Virus record (IMG/VR): IMGVR_UViG_3300025012_000145
Span: 1 to 47,171 of that record
Reading direction: 5' to 3' (one strand)
Origin: a virus
DNA length: 47,171 nt
The notes beneath the pieces are model-generated. The model saw only the letters and a list, made by a program, of their open reading frames with translations, was not told the DNA's origin and searched no databases. Of this stretch, positions 38,522-45,994 are shown piece after piece (position 1 is the stretch's first letter; every line of letters begins with the position of its first letter). The position numbers and the translations under genes were made by a program.

Positions 38522-38574
38522 ACCTTCCTTGCAGTACAGCAGTTTTGCCGCCTCCCCACCGGGGCGGCTTTTTT
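38522..38574 (+). ncRNA. Candidate ~53-nt plus-strand RNA
   Basis: Between the promoter at 38487-38515 and the hairpin-plus-T-run terminator (38547-38574) only about 53 bases would be transcribed. They are antisense to the leader of the minus-strand coiled-coil/recombination genes. Not proven to be expressed. Confidence 0.4.
38547..38574 (+). terminator. Plus-strand intrinsic terminator
   Basis: GCCGCC (38547-38552) and GGCGGC (38563-38568) pair with a 10-nt loop, followed by six T on the plus strand. The minus strand shows no T run. Confidence 0.55.
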
Positions 38575-38737
38575 ATTGTAACCCCAGCGCCGTCTTCACT
38601 ATCTCCCGCAAAAACCTATTCATGTTCTCCTTTTTTGGAAGTTTCTTGCCGATCAGGATCTTCTCTTCCGCCGTAACCCTGAAAACCAACGTCTCCGTCC
38701 TGGCCTCGCTGCTGTTGCGCTTGGCTCGCGGTCCCAT
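38573..38737 (-). CDS. Small ribbon-helix-helix-like protein
   Basis: This is a 54-residue protein starting MGPRAKRNSSEARTETLVFR. ATG 38737 overlaps the upstream TAA (TAATG). TLVFRVTAEEKILIGKKLPK and MNRFLREIVKTAL match the beta-strand then two helices of the ribbon-helix-helix (Arc/MobC-like) fold. A DNA-binding regulator role is likely. Confidence 0.55.
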   Translation of the reverse strand: MGPRAKRNSSEARTETLVFRVTAEEKILIGKKLPKKENMNRFLREIVKTALGLQ

Positions 38738-38967
38738 TACAGGCTCTCCAAAATCTGGAGCGCCGATTTGTACTCGGCCCGCTCCTGCTTGGCTTGGTCA
38801 ATCTGCGGGACGGGGGTCTGCATGTGCAGGTACAGTTTGCGCCCGAACTCCCCGGCCAGCAGCATAACGAGTATGGCCGCAACGAGGGCGATGACCCCAA
38901 CGGGCGTCAAAACCCGTGCCTTGCTTTTCTTGCCCCTGCTGAAGGGTTTCTTGAAGTCTCTCATCAT
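38737..38967 (-). CDS. Single-pass membrane protein
   Basis: This is a 76-residue protein starting MMRDFKKPFSRGKKSKARVL. A basic N-terminus precedes one membrane segment (VLTPVGVIALVAAILVMLLAGEFG, about 19-42); then a soluble helix. Either of two ATGs (38967, 38964) could be the start. No function assigned. Confidence 0.55.
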   Translation of the reverse strand: MMRDFKKPFSRGKKSKARVLTPVGVIALVAAILVMLLAGEFGRKLYLHMQTPVPQIDQAKQERAEYKSALQILESL

Positions 38968-39845
38968 ACCCCCCCCGGCTTGTTCACCATCCCCGTCAAG
39001 AAGGGGCCGACCTGTGCCTGTAGGCTCTGGAGTTCCGCGATGTTTTCGACATCCCGCAGCTTCTCAAGCAGCTTTTTCATTTTCGGACCCCAGTTCTCAT
39101 AGTTGATGCCGCTGGACGCCTTCGGCACGGCATGGGTTGCTGCGGGCTTTGTGTTGACAGGAGCGGGCGATACGGCGCTCTTCTCGGTCTTCGGCAGATG
39201 CTTTGCCGTGGCCTTGGCCTTGCCCGCTTCCTTAGCCGTCTCTACGGCCTTCTGGAGGGTCTTTGTGCCCTGTTCACCTCCTTCCTTGCGGATAACGTCG
39301 GTCGCGGTCCTGGCGGCAACCTCGCCGCGCTGCACCATGCCTTTTACTTCTTCCGGTGCATCCAGCAGCCTGATAAGGTCGGTGATGGCTGTGACGGAAC
39401 AGCCCCGCGCCTTGGCAATGTCTGCCGGGGTCCATTCGAATTTAAGCAGACGCTTCACCGCCGCCGCCTTTTCAAGAGGGGTGAGAGGCAACCCGTCGTT
39501 GCTGGCGAGAATGTCCAGTGCGCGTTCGGCATCATCCTGCTTTGGAGCTGCGATGACCCGTATGCCAAGGACTGGAGCACCCTCGTCCTTTGCCAGTTTG
39601 TGAGCACGCAGACGGCAATGACCGCGATGCACAAATACCCGATCCCCCTCTTGGAATACCGTGATCTCCGGGAAAGCTTCAGTGCCATTCGCCTTGATGG
39701 CATCTGCCATGCGGCGGATATGCGCCTGAACCTCCGGGCTCCCCATGTCTCTGGTATTGTAGCCCTCCTTCTCGTAGATCAGGGCCAGATCGAAAAGCAA
39801 TCGGTCGCCCGCCCCCTTTAACGCCAAATCCTTGAGCTTCGCCAT
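38964..39845 (-). CDS. ParB-like protein
   Basis: This is a 293-residue protein. FVHRGHCRLRAHKLA (71-85) is the ParB/Srx G-H-x-R-x-x-A box, and WTPADIAKARGCSVTAITDL (about 137-156) is the helix-turn-helix. The C-terminus is Ala/Lys-rich and low in complexity, then a helical tail. Phage ParB-like proteins act in DNA partition, nuclease functions or transcription control. GGAGG precedes ATG 39845, and a strong promoter lies just upstream. Confidence 0.75.
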   Translation of the reverse strand: MAKLKDLALKGAGDRLLFDLALIYEKEGYNTRDMGSPEVQAHIRRMADAIKANGTEAFPEITVFQEGDRVFVHRGHCRLRAHKLAKDEGAPVLGIRVIAAPKQDDAERALDILASNDGLPLTPLEKAAAVKRLLKFEWTPADIAKARGCSVTAITDLIRLLDAPEEVKGMVQRGEVAARTATDVIRKEGGEQGTKTLQKAVETAKEAGKAKATAKHLPKTEKSAVSPAPVNTKPAATHAVPKASSGINYENWGPKMKKLLEKLRDVENIAELQSLQAQVGPFLTGMVNKPGGV

Positions 39846-39892
39846 GTCTACCTCCGGTGATTATCAAGCGGTTGTGCTGCAAATTTTTGTGT

Positions 39893-39921
39893 ACATTACA
39901 GCTGGATTTCCCCTATGTCAA
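39893..39921 (-). promoter_or_regulatory. Strong promoter of the ParB/recombination operon
   Basis: TTGACA (39916-39921), 17 bp, TAATGT (39893-39898) on the minus strand. TGTGTAC occurs at its -10 side (39888-39894) and just upstream of its -35 (39929-39935) as direct repeats on the plus strand, so a regulator probably binds on both sides. Confidence 0.7.
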
Positions 39922-39946
39922 CAATAATGTGTACGCTACGTAAAAT

Positions 39947-39979
39947 AAAAAAGCCCCCCTTGAAATAGGAGGGCTTTTT
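39947..39979 (-). terminator. Bidirectional intrinsic terminator
   Basis: AAAAAGCCCCCCT / AGGAGGGCTTTTT arms (one mismatch) with a 6-nt loop; each side has a run of five or six T. It ends the lysis operon on the minus strand before the ParB promoter. Confidence 0.8.
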
Positions 39980-40002
39980 GTAACTTGCTTTATGGTTCGC
40001 TA

Positions 40003-40203
40003 TCAGACTTCTGTCGTTTTCCTGGCCGCCAACTTTCCCTTGGCGGCCTTCGCCATCTTTGGCACGTTAACGCCAAAGAGCGCACCGATGCCGCCGATAG
40101 CCGCCGATGCCGCAAGGACGCGCCAGTCTTTTATGCCATAGCTGGCGGGGATGGCCGCCGTCGACACCGCCCCTACGACGAAACTACCGATCTGCTTTTT
40201 CAC
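40003..40203 (-). CDS. Small two-segment membrane protein (holin-like candidate), GTG start
   Basis: This is a 66-residue protein starting MKKQIGSFVVGAVSTAAIPA. GTG 40203 has GGAGG 6-7 bases upstream. Two hydrophobic segments (about 5-20 and 28-46) are followed by a basic tail (KMAKAAKGKLAARK). Small size, membrane character and position next to the lysis genes suggest a holin, but no family match is clear. Confidence 0.45.
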   Translation of the reverse strand: MKKQIGSFVVGAVSTAAIPASYGIKDWRVLAASAAIGGIGALFGVNVPKMAKAAKGKLAARKTTEV

Positions 40204-40654
40204 GACGGGCCTCCAGTTCTTTCTTCAGGACTTTGTACAGCTTGTTCGGGCTCACGCTCGACGGGGTGTAGCCAACCATGAACCCTATCTGCTGAAGCAT
40301 CGCCACGCAAATCTCCGAACAAAACCAGCGGTCTTCAGACTGCAAGCCGATAGGGATCGGCAGGAAGGAGAACCCGATACCCCGCATATCGTACTTGGTG
40401 CCGTTCTCCTCGTTGCAGAACTCGATCAGCCGCTTTTCCTGCTCGGCGGTGCATGGCACTTCGAGGAAATCCCAATCATCAGGGGACATCACCCAGTCTT
40501 TCCACCGCGCCCCGTCGTCAGCCTCATCGGATGAAAAGGTTCGCCCGTTCGAAAAGACCATCTCGCTGTGCGAATATTTGCCAAACGTCCAAAGGCGAAT
40601 CAGCCTCGCATAGATCGTCGTGCCTTTTTTGCGGGACGCCAGTTTAATCGCCAT
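40184..40654 (-). CDS. NlpC/P60-superfamily (YiiX-like) peptidase candidate
   Basis: This is a 156-residue protein starting MAIKLASRKKGTTIYARLIR. AAGGAGGGG precedes ATG 40654. KYSHSEMVF has the His and RWFCSEICVAML the Cys of permuted papain-like NlpC/P60 enzymes, which cleave peptide bonds in cell wall or amide substrates. The frame stays open upstream to ATG 40771, adding a Cys-rich head (CVYGSRTC, CRAC) with its own AGGAG, so a longer form is possible. Confidence 0.65.
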   Translation of the reverse strand: MAIKLASRKKGTTIYARLIRLWTFGKYSHSEMVFSNGRTFSSDEADDGARWKDWVMSPDDWDFLEVPCTAEQEKRLIEFCNEENGTKYDMRGIGFSFLPIPIGLQSEDRWFCSEICVAMLQQIGFMVGYTPSSVSPNKLYKVLKKELEARREKADR

Positions 40655-40783
40655 CGTCTTCCCCTCCTTGTTTGCCTGCCTACAGGCTCGGCACTGAACC
40701 GGATTCCGGCTATTACATGTCCTACTTCCATACACGCACTGCCCCAAGATGTAGCTGGGATATGGTGCCATGTTCGGGTACTC

Positions 40784-41047
40784 CTATTTGGCTTCCGACC
40801 CTGGCCCCTTGACGGTCTCGTATACCTTGCCGAGTGAAGCGACACCCGCCGCCCAGACAGCTCCCAGCGGCCCCCTGTTGTCAACCTTGACCTTGATATC
40901 GCCTTGCGTGAAATCAACCACGCCGTCGCTCTGGCATCGTACCCTGATTATCCGGCCATCGGGGAGGGTGACAGATGATTCCCTGGAGCCAAGGCCGACG
41001 CAGCCGGGAATCAGCATGGCCACAAGGATGAAGCTAAAACGCTTCAT
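40784..41047 (-). CDS. Small outer-membrane lipoprotein candidate
   Basis: This is an 87-residue protein. The N-terminal MKRFSFILVAMLIPGC is a lipoprotein signal with lipobox IPGC; the mature part begins CVGLGSRESS. The rest is soluble (VTLPDGRIIRVRCQSDGVVD). Position in the lysis region suggests an o-spanin-like or accessory role, but the length and sequence are not diagnostic. Confidence 0.55.
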   Translation of the reverse strand: MKRFSFILVAMLIPGCVGLGSRESSVTLPDGRIIRVRCQSDGVVDFTQGDIKVKVDNRGPLGAVWAAGVASLGKVYETVKGPGSEAK

Positions 41048-41315
41048 TTATCGCTTCCTCTTGTCCCCTCTCGCAACTGTCATATGCCTCGTCTGCCCTT
41101 GCCCATATGCGCCGGTAATCCGGGTCGTCCAAGGGTAGCCCATTCAGCACGTCGCCGAAAAGACGGGCCTCTTGGCAGGCGATTGCGTCATCCGCCCTTT
41201 CCGCTGCACGGTCAACGGCGTCATCCATGACTTCCCGCAGGATAGACGCGGGGGCGTCGTGGCTCAGCGCGGGAGCCGCAATGAGGATGAGGGTAAGGAA
41301 GACGAGGCGCTTCAT
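41034..41315 (-). CDS. Secreted or periplasmic small protein
   Basis: This is a 93-residue protein starting MKRLVFLTLILIAAPALSHD. The first 20 residues are a signal peptide with probable cleavage after ALS. The mature part is acidic and helical (SILREVMDDAVDRAAERADD). Start 41315 overlaps the upstream stop (ATGA). It could be an i-spanin-like or lysis accessory protein; not recognised. Confidence 0.5.
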   Translation of the reverse strand: MKRLVFLTLILIAAPALSHDAPASILREVMDDAVDRAAERADDAIACQEARLFGDVLNGLPLDDPDYRRIWARADEAYDSCERGQEEAINEAF

Positions 41316-42001
41316 CGTTTCGACCTCGCCGCGTCGTGCCCATGAACGGTCATAATCCCGTTTTCTGCCCACCTGAAGGCCCATGTACGCATGTATTTCG
41401 CTTTTACTGGGTTGGCCCGTACTACCTTCTCATAAAGCCCATAGCCCACCCCGAAGAAATGGACTATGAAAAGCTTTTGGTTCACCTCGTTGATCCGCTG
41501 CACTGTCGCCGGACCAACCTTACCATCTACGGCGATAGGGGGCTTGGGCCATGCCGCACGTTTTGCCGCCTCCTGTACTACCTTGGCAGCGGCGAAGGGT
41601 CCCGCGTTGACGGCCAGTTCAAAGAATAGGTTTGCGGCGAGTTGGTTCTTCCATTCGCTGCAACGGCCAGCATCCCAGTACCACTGGTAGACCGGCACCG
41701 TGTCTTCGACGGTGATGTCCTTCATCTGCTTCCCGCGCTTGGCGAAGTAGTCAGCATGCTCCTTCCCAGCAAGCCCGTACTTAGTCCCAACGTTGACACC
41801 GTTGTACCAGTTGCCCGAATCGTCAGGGTCACTCTGGAACCCCCCCTCGTGCCCGAATGTGTTGGTGAGCGCGGGGGCGATAGCTGCCGCATGGCTTTGC
41901 GTGAATGCCACAGGAACCGGCACAGACATAGAGGGCATTCGCGGTGACAATGGAATCGCCAAGCCTAAAAGCACCCACAGTGCGACAAGAAATCTTTTCA
42001 T
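41312..42001 (-). CDS. GH108 endolysin (peptidoglycan lysozyme)
   Basis: This is a 229-residue protein starting MKRFLVALWVLLGLAIPLSP. The hydrophobic N-terminus is a signal or SAR anchor. FGHEGGFQSDPDDSGN (49-64) holds the catalytic Glu52 of glycoside hydrolase family 108, and NAGPFAAAKVVQEAA with GKVGPATVQRINEV is the PG-binding_3 domain. It cuts the peptidoglycan glycan strand during lysis. The ATG has GAAC-rich context, with an ATGA overlap to the upstream gene. Highly confident family assignment. Confidence 0.9.
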   Translation of the reverse strand: MKRFLVALWVLLGLAIPLSPRMPSMSVPVPVAFTQSHAAAIAPALTNTFGHEGGFQSDPDDSGNWYNGVNVGTKYGLAGKEHADYFAKRGKQMKDITVEDTVPVYQWYWDAGRCSEWKNQLAANLFFELAVNAGPFAAAKVVQEAAKRAAWPKPPIAVDGKVGPATVQRINEVNQKLFIVHFFGVGYGLYEKVVRANPVKAKYMRTWAFRWAENGIMTVHGHDAARSKR

Positions 42002-42198
42002 TTTGGTTCTCCTGTTCTGTTGGAAAGAACCGTTGCCCTCTCCATCTCTTGGTCTATGATGTGGTGCCCCGTGACGGTGATAGTTGCAGCCAAGGCCCTT
42101 GTTTTGGCCTGCACTTCCGAACTCAGGTTCTCGCCCTTGAGCGCCTGCAAAAGCCCCGCTACCTGCACAAAAGCATGTTTGCAAACCGTGCAGCTCAT
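41998..42198 (-). CDS. Small coiled-coil protein
   Basis: This is a 66-residue protein starting MSCTVCKHAFVQVAGLLQAL; a CTVC motif is followed by a helical, likely coiled-coil stretch (SSEVQAKTRALAATITVTGH). It sits upstream of the endolysin with an ATGA overlap. Unknown; a lysis regulator is one possibility. Confidence 0.5.
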   Translation of the reverse strand: MSCTVCKHAFVQVAGLLQALKGENLSSEVQAKTRALAATITVTGHHIIDQEMERATVLSNRTGEPK

Positions 42199-42209
42199 GG
42201 TCTCCCCCG

Positions 42210-42578
42210 CTACGGTTTCCCTGTCAGAACGTGCCAGAGATACACCCAGTTGATTTTCTCGAATATCCACTTGCCGAACCACCCCAGTATCGCCAGAGTC
42301 ATCAAACCCAAGGCATTCAGCGCCCATCTGCGCTCTTTCACCATGTCCTTCATATCCCGGAAGGTCCCAGGCGGAATGTCCCGGATCGCCGACATCTGCC
42401 TTTCTGTCAGGCCGATGGAACAGCCCTGGTTTGTCACCGCCACCTTTATCATGTTGGAGATGATTATCACATCGCTTCTGGTAAGCGCGTGTTTCCGCTT
42501 GGTCTGGCCGTCAGTTTCAGGCGGCAGTGAGTCAAGGATGATTTGCAGGCTGGCGTCGAGTTCAGGTGTCGTTGTCAT
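42210..42578 (-). CDS. C-terminally anchored membrane protein
   Basis: This is a 122-residue protein starting MTTTPELDASLQIILDSLPP. It is soluble and helical for about 85 residues, then one or two membrane segments (WALNALGLMTLAILGWFGKW and IFEKINWVYLWHVL). It lies between the head genes and the endolysin. Could be holin or antiholin, but no family match is clear. Confidence 0.5.
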   Translation of the reverse strand: MTTTPELDASLQIILDSLPPETDGQTKRKHALTRSDVIIISNMIKVAVTNQGCSIGLTERQMSAIRDIPPGTFRDMKDMVKERRWALNALGLMTLAILGWFGKWIFEKINWVYLWHVLTGKP

Positions 42579-42602
42579 GGTGGCTCCGGTGGACGTAGTT
42601 TT

Positions 42603-43619
42603 TTAGATGTAGGACTGCCCCTCGAATTCAGGCGCGGCGGCAGCATCTCCGTACCCCGGTTCCGCCCTGAAAGATGGCTTGTTGGCTATCACGGTTCTTT
42701 GGTGGGTTCCCAGGGGGAGCATGCTTATGTTCACACCCTTTGCTTTCTCGAAGAATGCCACCACGTTCTGGAACTGCTCACCGGTACTCATGTTGAGCAT
42801 GTCGTGGATGACGGCATCCGGGATAGCAATGATGGACTTCCCTGCTGCTTCGAGGATGGCCGTTCTTGCCATCACCCTTTCTGCCTCTTCGCGCTCGATC
42901 CGCGCCGTAGCCGATTCGAGCAGGGCGGTTTTGCCCTCCAGTTCCTCCCGGAGGGAATCGCCGAAAATGGCCGCTTCGATGATCTGTTCCTGAAGCTCGG
43001 CATTTTCAAGGATGGCCGAAGCGGTCCAGTGCTTCATCCACTTTTCCACGTCTTTGTCGTCCATGCCGGTTGCCCTGGCGACGCTTTCGAGGATCATGTC
43101 ACTGCTGCCTGCCGACTCAAGGATGTAGCCCCGGTTTGAGGCGAAGCCGGGGTTCATCACGTAGTCCATCCCGTGGAAATCGGCGATTTTGGTCGCCCCC
43201 ATCGGCCCGCCGTTCACCCCCCCGCAGGCCCACGAGAAGCCACCGACGCCAGAAGCGTTGAGGGCGGAAACGATCTTTCCCGGCGCGGTCTCCAGGATCT
43301 GCTGGGAATGGTTTACCTCGCCGTCCTTGCCGACCTCGAACGCCACCGTGATGTTGCTGGGGATGTTCTCAACGATCATACTGGAACCGTCCGGGAGTTT
43401 TATGGTGCCGACTTCCGGGATAGCGAGCTTGCCGTGTAGTTCGCGCCGTCCGTGGCCGAAATAACCCAAGGCTTCGCGGAGCTTCATGCGCTCGCGGGTC
43501 GCGGGGCTGTAGCAGGTTGCGATGGCCGACTCCAGGATGTAGTTCCGGTGATGGCCGGAGTATTTGCGACCCTCGTTGAACAGGTTGAAACTGCATTGAA
43601 CTATTTCGGGTGTTGCCAT
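42603..43619 (-). CDS. Prohead protease, possibly fused to scaffold
   Basis: This is a 338-residue protein. FNEGRKYSGHHRNYILESAI, GYFGHGRREL (His56), IPEVGTIKLPDGS and GVGGFSWACGG (Ser129) follow the T4 gp21-type serine protease layout. The segment at about 195-275 is helical and charged (EDSLREELEGKTALLESATA), resembling a scaffold core, so the protein may combine both roles. It follows the portal gene. Homology is moderately clear; catalytic residues are inferred. Confidence 0.7.
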   Translation of the reverse strand: MATPEIVQCSFNLFNEGRKYSGHHRNYILESAIATCYSPATRERMKLREALGYFGHGRRELHGKLAIPEVGTIKLPDGSSMIVENIPSNITVAFEVGKDGEVNHSQQILETAPGKIVSALNASGVGGFSWACGGVNGGPMGATKIADFHGMDYVMNPGFASNRGYILESAGSSDMILESVARATGMDDKDVEKWMKHWTASAILENAELQEQIIEAAIFGDSLREELEGKTALLESATARIEREEAERVMARTAILEAAGKSIIAIPDAVIHDMLNMSTGEQFQNVVAFFEKAKGVNISMLPLGTHQRTVIANKPSFRAEPGYGDAAAAPEFEGQSYI

Positions 43620-43633
43620 GGCTGGCTCTCCTT

Positions 43634-45328
43634 TTAACTGTAAAGGCTGGCGATGTAGCTCTCAATTGATCGCGCCGACTCCATCAAGGCTTCACCGCCG
43701 CCGCTCTTTTCCTTCTCCTTGGCGGCGGCTTCCTCGACAGCTTTCTTGGCGGCTTCTTCGGCGAGTTTCTTCGGGAACATGATCTTGAACTTTGCTTCGT
43801 CCACCTTCATGATGTCAGTGAACAGGAAATTCTCGAAGGCGTTCTTGTCGACTCCCAGCCATTCCTGATCCATCAGCCCCACGAGCTGCGCCATGCCGGT
43901 TGCGAGCTGGACACGTCCCTCGCGGTTCTCCATCTCTTCGCGCTCCATGGCGGTCGAGACGCTGTTGAACACGATGCGGTAGGGCTTCTCGCCGGGGAGG
44001 AACGCCTTCTTGAACTTGTAGGCGATATGGATATCACAAAGCTGTTCGACGCCCGTCTGTATGGCGTGCCGCAGCATCTGCGCCTTCATGGCCGCCATGA
44101 CGGAAACACGGAAGAACCCGCCATCGCCAAGCCCCCCGGAAAGGTTCTCGCCAAAACCCAGCAGGGAAGGGTCGACGCCCAAGGCCCCGCATAGACGGTT
44201 GATGTGAAAGGTGATGTCGTTGATCGCTTCGATGTTCGGCGTGCCCTCGATAGTCGAGATGTCCAGCCGCGCCCGCCCATCGCCGAAAATGGGGATCAGG
44301 TGATTGATGACGGTCTGAATGAACCCCTTCTTGAGGCTTCTTTTTGCGTTGGCGGTATCCACCCGCTGCATCTGGCCCGCGACGATGTTCAGGTACTGTG
44401 CCGCCTTCTGGGGCGAGAGCTTGCCGGTGTTGATGCCGATCATGCGCTCCATCCGGGAGGCGTTCTTTCTGGACATGTTCAGAGAGAGGATCGCGTTGTT
44501 AAGATCCATCCAGGGGCCATAGGATGTCTCCAGTAGGCTCGTCCCGTAATTCTGGGATTCCGTGATGGAGTCGTCCTCGAAGTTGTCAACGGATAGGTCG
44601 AAGATCGAAGCGTCGACGCGGATAGGCTCCAGCAGCGACGGCTTCCACATGGGGATGCGAAACGGCACCATCTTCCATGGCTCCATGAGCTGGATGCCGC
44701 CAGTTTCCGGCTGCTGGTGCGCCGACACGTAGCCCGCCACGCCCCCGGCCTGCTCGTACATGTTGACGAACTGGGGGTGAGTGTAGTAATCGGAACGGAC
44801 CTGCTTGATCCCTACGCCGTCCTCGCCGTAGACGCGGGCGAACCAGATACCGTTGATCCCGGCGTTGTAGGCCCAAAACTGGCACTGGTCGTTGGCGATT
44901 TTCTGAATGCTGTTGCGAAGGTCCAGAGTTATCGGGTCGGTTTCATCCCCGATACTCTCGATAGAGATGATCTCCCCGGTGTCGGCCTTGGGGGAGAGCG
45001 CGTGCGAGATGTGCATCTTGATGGCCGAATCAATCGTCGGGTCCGTCGCCATGGTCCGGTAGACGTTGTAGCGGGCGAGGCGGGCGAGGGGAAGGGCTGT
45101 GATTTCCAGTTCGCCATCTTCGCCGGACTCGGAGACCCCGCCAAGCTGAGACCCATCTTCGGCGAAATTCTCATAGATTGCGGAACCGGGAGGGAGCGCG
45201 AGCCCGCCCAAGTTCCTCGAATCAACCTGTTGGGAACTGGGGAAAAGCTGCTTCCAGAATGGCTTCTTCGAGCTTTTATCTTCGGATGCGGCCATATACA
45301 CGGGCTCCATGGTATAGTTTCGCGCCAC
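43634..45328 (-). CDS. Portal protein (T4 gp20-like)
   Basis: This is a 564-residue protein. Residues about 90-115 (TMATDPTIDSAIKMHISHAL), the central GPWMDLNNAILSLNMSRKNA and KGFIQTVINHLIPIFGDGRA, and the RLCGALGVDPSLLGFGENLSGG stretch match gp20-type portals. They form the dodecameric ring through which DNA enters the head. The C-terminus is Ala/Glu/Lys-rich. The start is GTG 45328, with an in-frame ATG six codons on; neither has an ideal ribosome site. Confidence 0.85.
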   Translation of the reverse strand: MARNYTMEPVYMAASEDKSSKKPFWKQLFPSSQQVDSRNLGGLALPPGSAIYENFAEDGSQLGGVSESGEDGELEITALPLARLARYNVYRTMATDPTIDSAIKMHISHALSPKADTGEIISIESIGDETDPITLDLRNSIQKIANDQCQFWAYNAGINGIWFARVYGEDGVGIKQVRSDYYTHPQFVNMYEQAGGVAGYVSAHQQPETGGIQLMEPWKMVPFRIPMWKPSLLEPIRVDASIFDLSVDNFEDDSITESQNYGTSLLETSYGPWMDLNNAILSLNMSRKNASRMERMIGINTGKLSPQKAAQYLNIVAGQMQRVDTANAKRSLKKGFIQTVINHLIPIFGDGRARLDISTIEGTPNIEAINDITFHINRLCGALGVDPSLLGFGENLSGGLGDGGFFRVSVMAAMKAQMLRHAIQTGVEQLCDIHIAYKFKKAFLPGEKPYRIVFNSVSTAMEREEMENREGRVQLATGMAQLVGLMDQEWLGVDKNAFENFLFTDIMKVDEAKFKIMFPKKLAEEAAKKAVEEAAAKEKEKSGGGEALMESARSIESYIASLYS

Positions 45329-45369
45329 AGCCTACGTGTACCGACCGAATTTTGGAAGGGTACTTTTAG

Positions 45370-45399
45370 GTATTATTGGGTGATGCTGATGAGTTGCAA
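45370..45399 (-). promoter_or_regulatory. Promoter of the head genes
   Basis: TTGCAA (45394-45399), 18 bp, TAATAC (45370-45375) on the minus strand, just after a terminator and about 40 bases before the portal start. Confidence 0.45.
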
Positions 45400-45407
45400 C
45401 AACCGTG

Positions 45408-45440
45408 AAAAGAAAAGCGCCCTCTCGTGAGAAAGGACGC
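45408..45440 (-). terminator. Intrinsic terminator after the tRNA-like unit
   Basis: GCGTCC / GGGCGC arms (45417-45440) with an inner TCTC/GAGA pairing and a TTTTCTTTT tail on the minus strand (45408-45416). The remaining bases up to 45557 hold no supportable gene. Confidence 0.6.
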
Positions 45441-45557
45441 AGTGTGGTATGGAACAGCTTTTACATTTTCATTATCTGGAATATGTCGCTGAGATGACAT
45501 GCGAATCCCGTTGATCGCCCTCGGCTGTTATACCGCCGGTTCTGGGATAATAAGTGG

Positions 45558-45830
45558 TTAGGCAGCCAGCGACGGCTCCAGTATCTCTACACATGCAGCG
45601 AAAGCTATGAGTGTAGGCATACCATCATGCCCGCCAGAATTGAGCAACTTGACGATCTCCATTGTCGCTCTCACCTCATCACAATCGTGCTTAGCCATGG
45701 CCGCTTGGATTATCGGGCGGAACTCCTCCACCTTAGCTTTGAACCGCTGAGGCCCAAGAACAAAAAGTGCTGTTCGACGGCAGTCGTACAACTTCTGTGC
45801 TATACCTATCGCCTGCTCGCTCATCTTCAT
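45558..45830 (-). CDS. Hypothetical helical protein
   Basis: This is a 90-residue protein starting MKMSEQAIGIAQKLYDCRRT. It is all-helical, with a hydrophobic C-terminus (MPTLIAFAACVEILEPSLAA). It lies between the tRNA-like RNA and the terminator. No recognised domain. Confidence 0.5.
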   Translation of the reverse strand: MKMSEQAIGIAQKLYDCRRTALFVLGPQRFKAKVEEFRPIIQAAMAKHDCDEVRATMEIVKLLNSGGHDGMPTLIAFAACVEILEPSLAA

Positions 45831-45850
45831 GGCTCCCTCTCCTTAATTGC

Positions 45851-45985
45851 TGGCGGTGGGGGGATTCGAACCCCGACCGGACTCCTCTCAGCTTGTGCGC
45901 TTGTAGCCTGTCCGTTTGCCTCGATACTTCCCGAGACTTTCAGCGTGTCTCCTGGGCCTTCGCACTGGCCCCACGCCTCACCGCC
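45851..45985 (-). tRNA. 135-nt tRNA-like RNA
   Basis: The 3' end is tRNA-like: T loop TTCGAAT, a T stem CGGGG/CCCCC (one mismatch) and acceptor CACCGCC plus A. The 5' end GGCGGTG pairs perfectly over 7 bp, and TGGCGGTG/CACCGCCA over 8. The interior is too long (about 95 nt). GCGTG/CACGC plus GGGCC/GGCCC, GTCTCG/CGAGGC and CGGAC/GTCCG make further arms. CCA is not encoded. No normal anticodon loop is evident. It could be a diverged tRNA (Ser-like alternative fold), a tRNA-like regulatory RNA, or an attachment-site copy of a host tRNA 3' end. Confidence 0.5.
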
Positions 45986-45994
45986 ATCTAGGTT

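Noticed and set aside
45431-45557. A 44-codon minus-strand frame starting MSSQRHIPDNENV.
   Set aside because: It spans the terminator hairpin and the promoter and has no ribosome site.
45851-45880. Phage attachment site (attP) matching a host tRNA 3' end.
   Set aside because: No integrase gene is in the window and the 5' arm pairs with the 3' arm, which an attP core would not require. It remains a secondary explanation.
45851-45985. tmRNA with a GCAAAC tag.
   Set aside because: 135 nt is too short, there is no G-U at the third acceptor pair, and the frame from GCAAAC runs straight through the T arm.
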